Shown: positions 34,751 through 49,700 of the stretch, one piece after another
How positions within the stretch are numbered: the first letter of the stretch is position 1
Layout: every line of letters begins with the position of its first letter
Assembly (NCBI RefSeq): GCF_037975245.1
Contig: NC_092573.1
Span: forward strand, 4,713,501 to 4,777,500
Direction of reading: 5' to 3'
From: Apostichopus japonicus
Taxonomy: Eukaryota; Echinodermata; Holothuroidea; Aspidochirotida; Stichopodidae
Length of the DNA: 64,000 bases
Notes under the pieces: model-generated
Seen by the model: only the letters and a program-made list of their open reading frames with translations
Database searches by the model: none
Told to the model about the DNA's origin: nothing
Position numbers and translations under genes: made by a program

Positions 34751-37700
34751 AGAAACTGCGCGTAAGAATACAATACAATAAGTACTACAGGGAACAGTTT
34801 TTACATTTCGAAGATGTCAAAGATCAAATATAACCAGGAAATAACCAATGGAGGTGAGAATCGGCTTTTCTTTCCAGGGAAATGCAATGTTGACATTCTT
34901 TCAAGCAATTCTTTATTGTCTCTGAATATGTTGGAAAATTAGCTAAGGGTAACCCTAGGCTTGTTATGACTCCAACAATCCTGTAGAACCAACCCAGGTC
35001 TCCCCCACACACCACCCATTCATTGGAGATATCCCTACATAGGCAATGATTGACCAATATGACTATACGTTTTTATTTGTCCTGTAGGTTCAGCTCCTCA
35101 AAGGGTTTTCATAAACAAATTGGGGACATTACTGATCGCGGTCATCTGATGAGTCAGAATTTGTATTTGGGGAATATTAAGCAACACTTGTGTGTGAAGA
35201 GCATTTCCTATCTTCCTGTTCTTACTTTCTAAAAGCAGCTTCCAAGAGTTTGGTAAACAGTTTATACCACACATATTCCGAGTATTACTCAAAAGAAAAA
35301 TTACAGCTGTTCAATCTTTAGAATACGTTAAATTCTTCCACCACCTGAAAGGAATGTTAACGATTTAGTGATTTATAAAACTGGATCCGATTGCCAACGT
35401 TCCTTTTCCAAGACATATGGAATATAAATATCACTCAAATGCGAAAGCGGAAGTCGGAAAACGCTCCAGACATGTTTAGTAAAAGCCTATGTAGTCAAAG
35501 TAACGATCTGTGAATTTGTGCGGTATCGGACTTTAGCATCGACCAGGATTACGAAATTTATAGAGAAAGCATTTATTACTAAAAAACATGAGAAAATTAA
35601 CCCACCGAAAGTGCGCGTTGCACAATGACATTGCACTATGTATGGAGTGCTATTGCACTATGTATGGAGTGTTATTGCACTATGTATGGAGTGCAAAGTG
35701 GACGTCAGAAGAGTTGTTCATCAGTATTCTGCAGGTCACCTCAACAAGTGCAGACGAGCGACGATACTTTCGGGATGGTTAGAATTCAATCTCGCTCTCA
35801 AAGTTTTCCGATGAGGATTCGTAGAATAGTAGTTTGTATTCTGTTAGAGCCCAATGGTCAACTTTTCACTTTTAGAATGGAAATTAAACTCCTGCAAGAG
35901 TCCTCATTATGAACACTCTCTGAATGTCAATTTCTCACCCCTTCGAATTAAAGGGAGACCACGTTTACAATTCATACAATATTGTACATTATATGTTCCT
36001 GTCATGGTTTAAAAAAAGTGAGGTGAAGTATATACATGCCACGACTGCAGTTAGACTTTGAAATTTGATATGGATATTTCTCTATTATACACATAAACCT
36101 GGGCCACATGAACCATAGAGTATTTAGCACATAGAGGTATACTTTATGCCACAGAGTGTCATGAGAAGCTACTCTTGCCAGTCAATCACATCCACTTAGA
36201 TATCAGTCACGGACAGAAGCATTACATTGAAGAAAATGTACCCTTACCAACCGCAGGTGTCAACTTAGCAAAGGCAATTTGAAGTTAATGATAGTAATTA
36301 TAACAATAACACAGACAGAAAAAGAGGTAAAGGAAAAAGCTCGAGGAACACACATCCTGTTTGTATATTTTATAAACACTATTACCTATGATTACAACCA
36401 AACTGAGATATGCTTTGAATGTTGTTGAAGTTGCTGTTTCGCACCAAGATAACAAAAATCTAATAAGTACTGTACATGAATCTCATATGCACGGGATCAG
36501 AGAGATTGTTTTGTCAAACACTCACACTAGTTGTAGGATGAAAACGCGATTATTAATTTCACTTTGTTCAATAAAACTTTTATCACAATATCGCATTCCT
36601 TCCTTAATATGTATGCGACGTTGTCCAAAACTAAATAAATTTGGTTATTGGGTACTGAATAAAACACTATACGGTCGATTACCTCAAATACATAATACCC
36701 ACACTATCGAGGTCACTGTTGTTTCGGTGATATGTAAATAAATAACTTTTCTTCTAAAGAAGAACGGCTTGATCCTAACTATAGATGGATCGAGATCTCA
36801 CCCATTAAGTTTTCGTTAAAGTCTTAGCGCTGAAGAAACGATTGATGTTTTCACTTTCCACGTCCCTACAAAACCACAGATTTAGACATAAATATTAGCA
36901 AAGAACTATGAATACGCATAAACAATTGTTCTATGTTTGCAGGAACCTTTCATATACGTTTAAAACTAAAATATGATATATATAAGATAAAACTCTACAC
37001 GGCTCGTTTCCTAGATTATATGCCTGCCCATGACTCTGCTGTTATAGATATTTCTCACAACATTAACCCAGACTTGTTCTGTGGCAGTTTTTAAACCTAA
37101 TTTACCTAATTAGTTGCTCGATAAGTAACTAAAGCATGTTGAAAATGATATGGGTTTCCTATATTTTATCGACAAGAAATATTTTGAACAAAGAAGTAAT
37201 TTAAATGTTTCGTAAAATTGGTAAATAAACTAACACACAGCTGTTATGAAAACTATAATATCCTGGAAATTCACTTAGGAAACTTTAAACCATCTGGAAT
37301 AAAAGCTTTTAGCATTCACGCCATTATGTGTCTCCTCTCTACACTGACATTCAATTAGGAGAATGCACCAATTTGTTTGTTAAGCACTGCTGAAAGTAAT
37401 TATTTCTGTTCACCCATTCACAGGCTAGACGCTTTCTTTAACAACATGTTTATCAGAGGGACTCAACGTTCGTGCGTCGACATTTCCTTTCATTGTAACA
37501 TAATACCATGGTTTCTTCTACTTGTACAAACTGTAAAGGAAACTTTAAATTCTATGTTATATACTTTATATAGAATCAGGATCGAGAGATTACAAAATCG
37601 ATGTGACGAGACAATGGTCCTCAAAACAGACAAAACAACAGTTCGGGAATTACTTTCAATATATTAATCTCATCGTCCCATTTTCCCATATAACAACAAC

Positions 37701-40395
37701 AATCACATCTTTCCCATCTTATTATCAACTAACTTCAAAGAGCCGTCATTAACCCCCCCCCCACCCCTCTCCCAACCTTTGAAATCCTATGCTTGTCATT
37801 GGTTAATAATCAGTACATGTTACATCATATTGGCAATACATACTTGCGTCAGTTATCATAACATCCAGTATGACCTCAAGATTACAGTCTTTCTGTAGTA
37901 CGATCGAGACTATAAGGATTCAGGGCAGTATGGAAATGCAAGATCGCGTCTTGGTTCACTATTATACAGCATATGACGAAATGAAACAGATAATCATTTT
38001 AAAACGAAATGAAACTTATGACACAAATAGCATCAATCTTAGCCGTTTCATCCAACATAGCTAAAAATGGAATTGATCCGCTATGATATGAAGAGAAGAA
38101 GAAGATAAAGAAAAGGATGATAAATAAGAGCAACGAATCCATTTTGCACTATTGATTGCCGTCTACATTCTACATCTGGTTGCATACATTCAATCGAGAC
38201 ACGGATTTACAAATCAAGTAAACATAAAGGATGAGTGACATTGGTGGGGCAAAGAAATATCAGTTTTCAGATTATATTAAACAAGAATCTAAAAGGCAAC
38301 TCCGGCTTAGGAATGTAAACATATGACAGTATAGATTACACATGACGGCGTACACAGTGTAGAATGACTAAATCTGACACTGCTAACCTATTAGCAAACC
38401 TAATTGCAAACAGAATTTGAAAAATTACTAACGTTGGTAATGCACGCTAAAGTACCAGCAGAAACTTCAGTGTAAAAAAATAATTTACCACGAATTTTAT
38501 CCCGCACTGTTAAATGGGATTTTCGTGTTTTATGTGTGTCGTGCTACATGATTTATATTGTACAATGGAGACATTATGTTATCTATTTTTTTAAGTTATC
38601 TATTTTTTAAAGTTGTATCCTTCAGGTATACAGAATATAGTTTTAGATGTACTGATAACTTAATAAACGGAATGTAAGTCACATGGCTTACGAAACTCCA
38701 CCAAAGCCTTCTATCACTCGCTCTTTGTTTTTGTGACAGTATAGTGATGAGCAAAACACTAGGATACGCGCAGAACAGACCTTCGGCTTTGATAACACGG
38801 CTCTCTGTATATACATTACTCATTATACAGTAGAGATATGTAAATTTCGTCACGTCAGTTGGCAAATCGTCAGTTATTTTAGTCTTATTTCCATTTATCA
38901 CTCGTACGTGCTCACTCTTCATCAAAAAGTTTTAGCTGTAGACAAGTGTGGAAAGAGCGTAAATTGGTATCCGTAATCGGGAAAACTAGCCATAAGCGAA
39001 TGTAAACTGTCGAAAAACGAGAAGTTGTATACTACCGTTTATAATTATGCCCTAGGATGTATGTCCGGAATAGAAGAATAGTGTCTGCAATATCATGTTG
39101 AAACAAAACGCCTAAATGAAGGTTGTACTGATTTTCTTTTCAACATTGAATTTAACGTTGGTATTTTTTATTCTATTCCAAATTCAGAGGAAATGTTGCA
39201 TACCATTACAATTCGTACAAGTGTGAAACTGCTGAACTCAGAGCGTGTAAGTTTCATGGCGATCCAACCACCCTTTGGCGTGTTGAAGTATTCAATAGCA
39301 ACCATTTTCACAAAGAAAATATAATGTGTGGCACTTTTACCTCAAAAAGAAGAAAAAACAATGCAATAAATAAAGTTCAACATAATTATCGCAGCTTTCT
39401 AAAGTATGTATACCGAGTTTTCTTTCAATGGTGCTTTATGTTTCATTACAAACAAGGAAGACAAAGGAAGACAAGGAAGACAAAAATACGGCGGCATTTT
39501 ACTACTTGCAACTACTGCAAACAATTTCTATATAAATAGAGGGCGATCTTATTAGTATATCGAAGCCATATTATAAAGACGCACGAAGCGATGTCAATCA
39601 TGACCGCCTTAATAATCTTTTTTCAGGTTTGACTGGTTCCTTAAAATCACCAATATTCTGTTGAAGTACTTCATTTCCACAGAAGATTTTTTTTTACTAG
39701 TCACACATTGAATGACCAACGTTTAAGCTATCCAGCGACGGGTACAGTTTAGGTAGTTTGGATGCCGTACAGGGACTAACAGACCACATTACTTTGAGGA
39801 TTTAGTGTCCAGATCAACGGGGAAATCATATGTAGTATGTTACTGTAACGAACAAATCCACGGCATTCAGACATATTCTCTGGTCGAGCGCCCTCTACTT
39901 ATATGCAATAAAAACTTACAAAAAGAGATATACTCAGTTCATAGTTACGTAAAAGAACACACTACATGGATTAGAAAAACCTCCAAAGCGATGTGAAGTT
40001 TACAAACGTCTTGAACAGGATCACATAATGGACGATGATTTGAACTTCTTGATGTTACGTAACACAATTCATTAATGAAGGTTGAAACTGAGAAAATAAG
40101 GAGAATCTAAATTATAACGGAACCATCCTCCAAGCTATCTCAAAATATTAAATTCCTGTAGTAACTAACTGATTATTGGTGGTGAACCTTATCGACTTTA
40201 AAGCCGTAAACTAAAGTATGTGTTTGAGCTACCAACTCCCGTCTAACTTCCTTTTTACGTTTAAGATGATAAACGCCACCGAAATCTACTTAAGACTGTA
40301 ACAAGTGTTAATAGTTTAAGGTTATGTTGACCAGAGAGGAATTCTTGTACCCAGTTTTGTAAGCAAGATACGTTCTAATTTTGAAACTCAACGAT
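34751..40395. other. gene-free AT-rich region
   Basis: No gene recognised. The frames at 36388-36741 (117 codons), 37377-37667 and 38596-38925 (minus) have compositions typical of random AT-rich frames and no known motif. A C-rich tract lies at about 37750-37770, and a short aaggaagac repeat at about 39450-39482. Confidence 0.45.
35630..35695. repeat. 22-bp tandem repeat, three copies
   Basis: The unit attgcactatgtatggagtg plus two variable bases (ct, tt, ca) occurs three times in a row. Confidence 0.92.
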
Positions 40396-40401
40396 ATCAT
40401 T

Positions 40402-41836
40402 ATGACACATGAAATACTCGCCTGAGATGTGGCATGGTAGCTATCTCAGTCTGACACATGAAGTACTCGCCTAAATTGTGACATGGTAGCTATCTCAGTC
40501 TGACACATGAAGTACTCGCCTGAGATGTGACATGGTAGCTATCTCAATCTGACACACGAAGGACTCGCCTAAATTGTGACATGGTAGCTATCTCGGTCTG
40601 ACACATGAAGTACTCGCCTGAATTGTGACATGGTAGCTATCTCAGTCTGACACATGAATACTCGCCTGAGATGTGACATGGCAGCTATCTCATTCTGACA
40701 CACGAAGGACTGGCCTGAGATGTGACATGGTAGCTATCTCAGTCTGACACATGAAGTACTCGCCTAAATTGTGACATGGTAGCTATCTCATTCTGACACA
40801 CTAAGGACTCCCCTGAGATGTGACATGGTAGCTATCTCAGTCTGACACATGAAGTACTCGCCTAAATTGTGACATGGTAGCTATCTCAGTCTGACACATG
40901 AAGTACTCGCCTGAGATGTGACATGGTAGACATGGTAGCTACCCATCCTGACACACGAAGGACTCTCCTGAGATGTGACATGGTAGCTATTTTAGGCTGA
41001 AACACGAAGTACTCGCCTGAGATGTGACATGGTAGCTATCTCATTCTGACACACGAAGGACTCGCCTGAGATGTGACATGGTAGCTATCTCAGTCTGACA
41101 TATGAAGTACTCGTATAAGATATGACATGGTAGCTATCTCAGTCTGACACATGAAGTACTCGCCTAATTTGTGACAAGGTAGCTATCTCAGTCTGACACA
41201 TGAAGTACTCGCCTAAATTGTGACATGGTAGCTATCTAAGTCTGACACATGAAGTACTCGCCTGAATTGTGACATGGTAGCTATCTCAGTCTGACACATG
41301 AAGTACTCGCCTGAGATGTGACATGGTAGCTATCTCAGTCTGACACATGAAGTACTCGCCTGAGATGTGACATGGTAGCTATCTCAGGCTGAAACACGAA
41401 GTATCGCCTGAGATGTGACATGGTAGCTATTTTAGGCTGAAACACACGAAGTACTCGCCTGAGATGTGACATGGTAGCTATCTCAGTCTGACACATGAAG
41501 TACTCTTATAAGATGTGACATGGTAGCTATCTCAGTCTGACACATGAAGTACTCGTATAAGATGTGACATGGTAGCTATCTCAGTCTGACACATGAAGTA
41601 CTCGCCTGAGATGTGACATGGTAGACATGGTAGCTACCCATCCAGACACACGAAGGACTCGCCTGAGATGTGACATGGTAGCTATTTTAGGCTGAAACAC
41701 GAAGTACTCGCCTGAGATGTGACATGGTAGCTATCTCATTCTGACACACGAAGGACTGGCCTGAGATGTGACATTGTAGCTATCTCAGTCTGACATATGA
41801 AGTACTCGTATAAGATATGACATGGTAGCTATCTCA
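40402..41836. repeat. 49-bp satellite array (about 29 copies) with 695-bp higher-order duplication
   Basis: The unit of about 49 bp is tgacacatgaagtactcgcc, tgagatgtgacatggtagct, atctcagtc. Variants include cctaaattgtgac, gacacacgaaggactcg and gctgaaacacgaagt. A distinctive irregular unit with the duplicated acatggtagacatgg occurs at 40921 and at 41616. It is followed both times by the same order of variants up to tatctca, so a block of about 695 bp was duplicated. The right end is sharp at about 41836. Confidence 0.95.
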
Positions 41837-44800
41837 AAAGCAAAAGCAACTACCGAACAAAGTAAAGAATATGAAAAGAGACATGTCACAATGACTTAAA
41901 TTGGGAATTAAACAAGACGATTGATTTTATGAGCCAGAATAAATTAAATGTTATCTGTTCTGTTAACAGTACAATTAGCGGTAAGTGAATGTGTTTCCAT
42001 TACCACGTACACCAAAACAGTATTGCCAATATGAATAGCTTTTAACTACAAGTAATTACTTTGCACAGGAAGACTAAAACCAGTCCAAGCGAGTTTGGTT
42101 TGCATTGGATAAACTAAAAAAATATATAATACATTTTTATGCGGGTGACGTAAATCGTACGTTTATCAAAATGGAATTGAAACCTTCAATATTATGATTA
42201 TATTACCAATATCAGCCTGAGACAGGCTAGCGATATATCTAATATGCTTTACATTAAATATATAAAGATATCTGTAATTGAGAAAAAATAAGATACAAAA
42301 CAAGCTAGCCTTATAAACGTTTGGTTTTTAAATGTGCATGCATTGCAATAGGGGATCTATATTTATATTTATGAATATATGCATTGTTTAATCCAATCGA
42401 TTCAAGTTTTAAGAACTTGTTTACCTTTATTCAAATTCAGACTTAATAAACCATGTTTTCCTGTCTCTTTTTGCAAAATAACCCGAGAGGATGAGAAGAT
42501 TGTCGGTCAAATCGACCAGAAGAGTTACAAGTGGCATCGTGAAGGTTTGCCTACGGCCAGAGGGTCTAACCACTCAGTTTGCTACCGGTATATGTACGCA
42601 GCCACCGCCCCCTGAATACGGGTACTAATGTGGCGCTATTCAGCTAATATTGAATAAACGATGCATTTAAGAGATAAAACAGCATTGTCTATATAAAAAA
42701 TAGCGTTGAGTTTTAAAAGAGCGCCATTATTTGTCATGAAGCGTTAACTTTTTCTTCTTTGTTCGTGTGATGCACAGGGGTCTCCAGGGCTCGTCTAAAA
42801 TAATTTATTCGACAAAAATACGCTAATGAAATTAAATAACATATAACAGGATACAACTCCGTCCCCACTCCACTTCACCTATCCCTTAAAGTATAAGATG
42901 GAGTAAACGTTCATGGAGATTGCTTAATTTATATCTTTTTTTTTAAATCGTTTATTTGAACAGCAAACGTCTTTGTCGATCATTTCAATTATTGTGTGTT
43001 TTCATATTTCTAAGTGCAGTCGACAGGCTGTTGTGCATCACCAGAACTATCTGAAAGAGTGCTACTGAGTTCTGGTAGTAGCCGTTGTATTACTTCTGCA
43101 AATCAATGGGCTTACATTCTGATGAACAATGAAACGCTATCGTTATTTTCTGGAAATGTCAAATGCCACAGGTGATTGTTCGCACGTAATGGACTTTAAC
43201 AACTCTTTGTCTAGTCGGAACACGTCTGATATTTTGACTGATATTTTGTTCAGTGCCACTTTTACTTCAAACTGAAGAATTCACAACAATACACTAAAGT
43301 GGTTGATGTTTAAGGACAAGGTTCATTTACTGTTATATTATGTTATATTCATCAGACGTGTACGACAGCATACTTTCCCTACTAGTACTTTATAACACAC
43401 TTACATGTTTACATTAAAATGGCTTTAAGTTAACACTATTCATGCTAAGTAAGATAAATAGCAACTAGGGAAGGTTATTAAACTTACGCATATTTATTTC
43501 TGCTTTCTATAATGTATGTGTGCGATTCCATTCATGTTTCATCTGCTTAAAACTACCACTTTCCCGTTTGGTCGGAATAGGATATAGCTGTCCAGTGATA
43601 CACACCGTTAAAATACTCGCGAGAATGTTATGGGTTGTTAGGATGTGTAACCGAATGGATCTTAAATGTTTAAAGTCATGTGCCTGCATTTCATTTGCTT
43701 CGTAAAAGTGATGCATAATAACAAAGCAACGAAAAAGTGCAGATTTAAATTAGTCATTATTATAAACTTTGATAAACGTTTCAACCGTAAGTGATAATTC
43801 ATTGCTTATACTGTATATTGGACACGATGGAATGATATGACCTATATAGAAAAGCTAATGAAAATAAATTCCCATCAAGTTATTCATTTTGGGAAATATA
43901 TTTCTGAGTTTGTTATTTCAAGCAACTGTTAACTGTTAAAACGATGGCAAGTCAACATGGACATGGGTGGGTGCAATTGTGATCTTGTACCTGTGACGAA
44001 TGTCAATAACAGAACACAATCACCGCGCTTTATAAATCACCATCGTATAACGCCCACACAAATACATACCTTCTGCTGCCCCCGACACACTTCCCCTATT
44101 TACAATATGATATATATATATATATATATATATATCTGTCTCTTATAATACCGTTATACAACAATATATTTATAACATTAATGCGTCATTCGCCAAAACC
44201 GTTCAAGGAGGTTATGTGTTGGTAGTTTAAATAATCTTTAGTGGATTTTATGATTAAATGAGTGAGATTAATGAGTAATTACTGTATACTTTCATTCGTT
44301 TTAGTCAACATTTCCTGGCCCGGACATCTTTTCGTAATACCATAAGTGATATGCATCACACAAAGTGGCAGCTTATACAACATTTCCTCTGATGTGTCAT
44401 TGTGTTACTTGAACCCTGCATAGTCAAAGTAAAGTATATTTTTTATGGGATTGTAGAATAGTTTTGAAACGTGACGTAGAAAAACCAATTCAAAGGGTTG
44501 CTTCTTAGTCAGTTTACGTTTATCATATCTGTAACGTAATCATAGTATAAATGAAAATCTGTTGTTTAGACATTTAGTCACCTGACCGTTGTCGTTATGT
44601 TGTCGTTTTAATCGCTTTACACTAATATACCATAACATGATAATGAATATACAATACAAGGTGCTATGATCCTACAGCTAATTAAATCGAAGGTGCACGC
44701 AATAAAGAGAAAAATATGTGAAAATCTTTTACCCTCCTGGCCCCTTACACTATTTGAGAGGAAGGTCAAAATAACCTCTTTCTAAGACCACACACCGTAA

Positions 44801-46302
44801 CCTAGAGGCTGCAACACCGCACCTGCCGTTTCCGATCTATTAAGACTTTGTCAGAATAAGCTCCAAAATAAAATATTTATATACATATAGATGATGTGAT
44901 TGGTAAGGATCAGTTGACCTTTTCATCGTTTTGAAGTTTCCTTAATGAAGAATATAAAACAAAAATGCTATGGGAATGAAGAAAACACTCTTGACAGAGT
45001 GACAACTTCAGCCTTTATGAGATGGGCGCCAGAAAGAAAAGAGAGGTAAAAACGAAAGAAAGAGATAACACGGAAATGCAATCAAGAAATAACAAAACTA
45101 TCAGCAAAAGACAGATTTACACAAGACAGAGGTCACATTTATAACGTCATACGTTATTAACACTATACCCTAGGGCAATTTGCTGTTTTTTATTTTATAG
45201 AGTGAAGTTTCCATCTAAGCTTTTTATATGCCGAATACAAATCGATATATCTTTAATACCAATTGCCCGGTAGCCTAGGATTTATAAAATAAGATCGGCA
45301 ATTATGACGTCCGGTCCAGGCCAAATTTCAAGAACTAAAAATAAACGATAAAGAGAAATTCTTGTGAAATTCTAATAGAAATAAAACAAATAAAGAAACG
45401 AAAGGAAAATATCAAGATATATATGCTATATAGAACCATTGGATTACAGCCCACAGATTAACATACATGGTTTTCAATGAACTGGAAAAAAATTAAACCT
45501 GGACGATTTTGTAATTGAAACAATAGTAACTGGAAAAAGAACTTTGTAGGAGAGTGGGTAAGCTGAAAGCAAATATACATATCAATGATGACAATACCTA
45601 CAGTAGAATCTTTATAGAAAAGTGATACAGTTGTCTCATTCTACTGTCTTGTTACTAAGATTCCTCCTCTTGTCACTTAAAGTTCTCTTTTAAAGTTCGA
45701 CCACCGTAGACAAACGAGTACATTGTAAGGTAAGCATCATATTACTGAAAACAAAGGATCAATTCTGTTTATGAAACTAACTTGTTGTTTTCTTTTATCT
45801 AGAGTATTTCAAAGGAGATTCGAAGGAAATAATCATCAAATAAAAAAATAAACAAAATTACATAAATTACATAAATGTACCGCAAGCTTCAAGTCAATCA
45901 CAGACGTTTGTTTGACTTGAACCAAAAGTTTTTATTTCTAGAGATGATGATGCCAATAAAATATGAAACTGCCAATTGCAATCAACAACAATCTGACAGT
46001 TCCTTCTGAAATTGTAACAAAATTGTCTGATTCCTCATGGGAGAAAATCGCGACTTGAAATTGTTGCGGTCGTCGACGAGAACAAACTTAAACCTTGCAG
46101 TATCTGAAAGATTGAATGAGGAATATTCATAATGATTTATACTATATATAATCTCACTGGCAGGGGAATTATATGAAGGCAGCCATTCACCAAGAAAGGG
46201 ATTATGAAGATACCTATTAATCATGTTTATCTAAAACTTAGGTGATGTAATGAAAAATACCAGAGACGAATCTCACAAAATAAAATAATAAAAATAGAGA
46301 CT
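41837..46302. other. gene-free AT-rich region
   Basis: No gene recognised. The frame at 42379-42615 ('RPTARG...') and those near 43510-43716 show no conserved domain. Confidence 0.5.
44110..44135. repeat. short (TA)n microsatellite
   Basis: About 13 TA dinucleotides. Confidence 0.9.
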
Positions 46303-46306
46303 TTAA

Positions 46307-46735
46307 AAGGATAGTCCAGAGGTAAATTTATTTTGATTAGTAGATGAAGAACTTATACTAAGCTTCCAGGTGAAATTTGCATGCAAGTTTTACATTGCGT
46401 TTTCCAAGTATTGATAAAATAAATTGTCACATTTTTTACCAGAAGCAAAATATTTTGCATTTTTCCTTATTTTTCTTCACTTTATTGTTTGTTTTACCTT
46501 AAATTGAATAGCATCCAATTCTATATAATCATACCCAAAGAGCCTTTTTTCATTCATATGTTGATATAACCTAATTGTGAAGAAGGTTGTACATTTTTTA
46601 CAGAAAAAACAAACAAATAAAACAAATTTTGTCACTGTGCATCTATGACTTAACACCTGTTTGATTGAAGTTCACTTTTAGTACCGTATGTTCAGATTTC
46701 ATCAGCCTAAAATTAAGTTTACTTGGACTGTCCAT
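46307..46735. mobile_element. 429-bp TTAA-type MITE
   Basis: Flanked by TTAA at 46303-46306 and 46736-46739. The left end aaggatagtccagaggtaaa and the inverse of the right end (atggacagtccaagtaaact) form an imperfect inverted repeat that stays recognisable over about 33 bp, with a one-base gap. No coding capacity. TTAA targeting fits Kolobok or piggyBac families, and the 'agtcca' start resembles TTAA MITEs common in marine invertebrates. Confidence 0.72.
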
Positions 46736-49700
46736 TTAAAGAAGTTTATTTTGGACGCGAATTTCCAAACGTTCCAAGTATTATGCAAAGTAAGAATGTA
46801 ATTGATCAAACTGAGACATCCTTTCGTTTTATGATGCCAAATAAGTAATTAATGTATTTTACGAGATCATTAACAACATTTATCCAGACAATATTCAGAA
46901 CATTATGACGTGAAGGTGGAAATTTTAAGTTTTTAACAGAATTGTAATCATTTTTAATTACACCAATACCTTTTCTTTGCGAAGATTACAAATCACTTTT
47001 AGACTATAAGCCCTAACTTGAAATGAAAAACAACAACTAAGCAACAACAAAACACAATGTTTTGATGAATTCTTTATTGCAATAATGACTCTGGTAACCT
47101 AGACAATACTCATCAAGGGATTTGATTACGTCAAAACAACAAGACAGTAGACTTTAATTAACAATCAGCGCTACAATCCGTAAGATATGAGCGTCAACTA
47201 TTTCATTTATCTTCTTAAGTTTCTTTATTCTTTCCATACTTAAAGGTAGACTCTTTTTTTAATCAAGGAAGCCTAATTGCAGCTGCTTACAAAATGAGGT
47301 ATGTTTTGACATTGTGTGCGGTTCATCATTTAATAGATCATACTGACATGGTAAACAAACTGATGGGACACGATCTGTTGTTTCCTTGTGGGAATTTATT
47401 GGCAAGTCTATCGCAAACAGCCTCGAGGTTCACTCTTTTAATCTAACAAATACTATTTAATGTATATATCAATAGTAACCAATTCACATGATAAAAAAGT
47501 TCACTTGAACCCTTATCGATGTTCAAAATATTTGAATGTCTTTAAGTTTACATATTAAAATGTACTTGCTGGAAAACTGCCGCTGAGATAACTAGCGTGC
47601 TACTGGAATTTCCGATAACAAGGCTTTCTTGGGTGGGAATATCAAAGCCAATATCATTTAGCCTCTACCATTTCTCTCTCCATTTTGCGACATAGCATTA
47701 TGATTATAATTATTATTATTATTATTTGCCGAGTTTCAATACTACACTCAATTTCTGGTTTTCGTGCACTCATTAAATAAAGTTATAAGGAGAACCATCA
47801 AATACTAAATTCGATCTTATTACTCTTAAATGTGTAACATTTTTAAAGGACAACTTTATGCAGAATTGTAGCACTGAATATAACATATAAGTCAAAGGAA
47901 AACAACAATTTTAGTTTATTAATGTTTCTACTGTTATTCTGGTTTTAAGATATATACCTTTCAAAGCTGCAAACTCTATGGAACGCCCCTTGACTTCGGT
48001 TGCTCGGTGCAGGTCTCAACTCAGCCGAAGCAAATTCGTTTAGCTTCATATAAACAACAGTTGACATCTGAATGACATTCACCTAAACCTAAACTGTGTA
48101 AAATGTAATTTTAGAAAGCTGTTGAGTTTGTTACCAGGCACGATGTTGCTATCAATAATTATAGCCAGATCGTTCTTCAGTAATAATTTTTAGGAGAATG
48201 CTTAATCTTCTTATACAGTTTCAGTTTGTCTGTACTTATGCAGTGTAGTGCTGTAGTACTCGTATGACGTATCACTAATACATGTGTATATACAGTTGCA
48301 GTTTTCATGCAATCGTCAGCGGGAGAACATAGAACCTGAAAGTCAATTTCTTAATTTCGACGTTTGATTTCATGTTTCTCTTCGATCCTCAATCATTTTA
48401 AACCATTTACAAACCTGTTAGAAAACATGTTAGTTTAATTTTAAGTAACAATGTAAAAATTGAACCTTTCAAGCGTTAAAGAATGGACCGTGAGTTCAAG
48501 CCCCATCAGGGTTTTGTAAAAGTATAAAGATCGTCAAAAAAAAAAACCCCTTTAAGACAGAATAAATTAAAAATATATCTGGCTGATTAAATGTGCGAAG
48601 TGATTTCCTTCGATTGTCTAAACTTCTTGTATTCCCATACATCTACTAAAAGCGCCTGCTGATAGACAAGTGATACTAAAAATAGACACTGTCAAATTCT
48701 TAAAAATTAAAGGAAACAATCTACACTGCCCAGTTGCGTCAAAAAAACGTATTTGAATGATATTTTAGGTAAAATATCGTTGTGCACACCGTTGATGTAA
48801 ACATGCATGCTTAATAGAATTATATGTTCATAAATTCCCTATTTTTAGATTACAAAGTTAGAATTCTCTTTATTATTAATTGGTTAGTGAAAAAAATAGC
48901 CTTGACTGTAATATTCTTGTTTCAAATCACTGACGAATGTAACTATTCCGCTATAATCTATAGGCTTCTCATCACTGTATTTAATATACCGCTTACACAA
49001 TAATGTCGAACTACCTTGAGTGTGCTCTATTCAGTTGTGACAAGCGCAAATCGCTTCCCTTCCAGCTGAAAAATCGTACGTAAATAAATTCAGTGAACAA
49101 TGTGTGAAGCCGACTGCATCAACTCTATGGATAACATTCTACAACCGACGTGACTATGTCTATTCTATTCTAACTATTGCAGATCCAGTCTGAACACGCT
49201 GCCTTTAGATACCACTGTACAACCTTTTTATTTCCAGCAAACGTGACGAACGCAGACGGAACAACCACTGAAGAAGAATGTAAACAACGTTTGAGTATAT
49301 ACACCTTTCGCTTACATTTATGCCTATGTATAGGGTGTCACAAAGTGAACATTATAAAGAATAATTTGACTAGGTATCTCGAAAATTTGAGTTTTATGTA
49401 AAAAAGTCGTAAGGTTTGACCTAACATTACAGAGAAAAGACGAAATTTATTTTTGAAGTGGAATGAGAAGGAAAGAAAAGTACCAGCAATCTGTTCAATT
49501 TCATTTCTCTTTCCCTTCTGCACGACCGAAATATAACTATGGGAATAATCAATTCCTTAAGAGGGGCTTTTCAAATACTATGCTACTCGATGCATACGCC
49601 TTTTGATTTTGTTTTTGTTTTTATGATCCTGAAAGCATTAATATTATATTTGTATATGATAACCCATGCATGAGAGGTCGTGTTCTGGAGTAAAGAATTT

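Noticed and set aside
34573-34833. 86-codon frame with an Asp/Glu-rich translation
   Set aside because: It crosses the right terminus of the 402-bp MITE and consists of its repeated words.
35146-35153. Canonical hammerhead core word ctgatgag
   Set aside because: No GAAA partner strand or pairing helix II was found downstream, so it is a chance match.
40402-41836. CRISPR-like regular repeats
   Set aside because: Units are directly contiguous without unique spacers, diverge gradually and lie in an animal genome. The same holds for the 51-bp and 90-bp arrays.
48484-48520. B-box-like gttcaagcc resembling a tRNA or SINE
   Set aside because: No A box at the right distance and no cloverleaf pairing.
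49229-49290. Possible exon after a tttatttccag acceptor
   Set aside because: The frame is short, has no convincing donor site and no recognisable domain.
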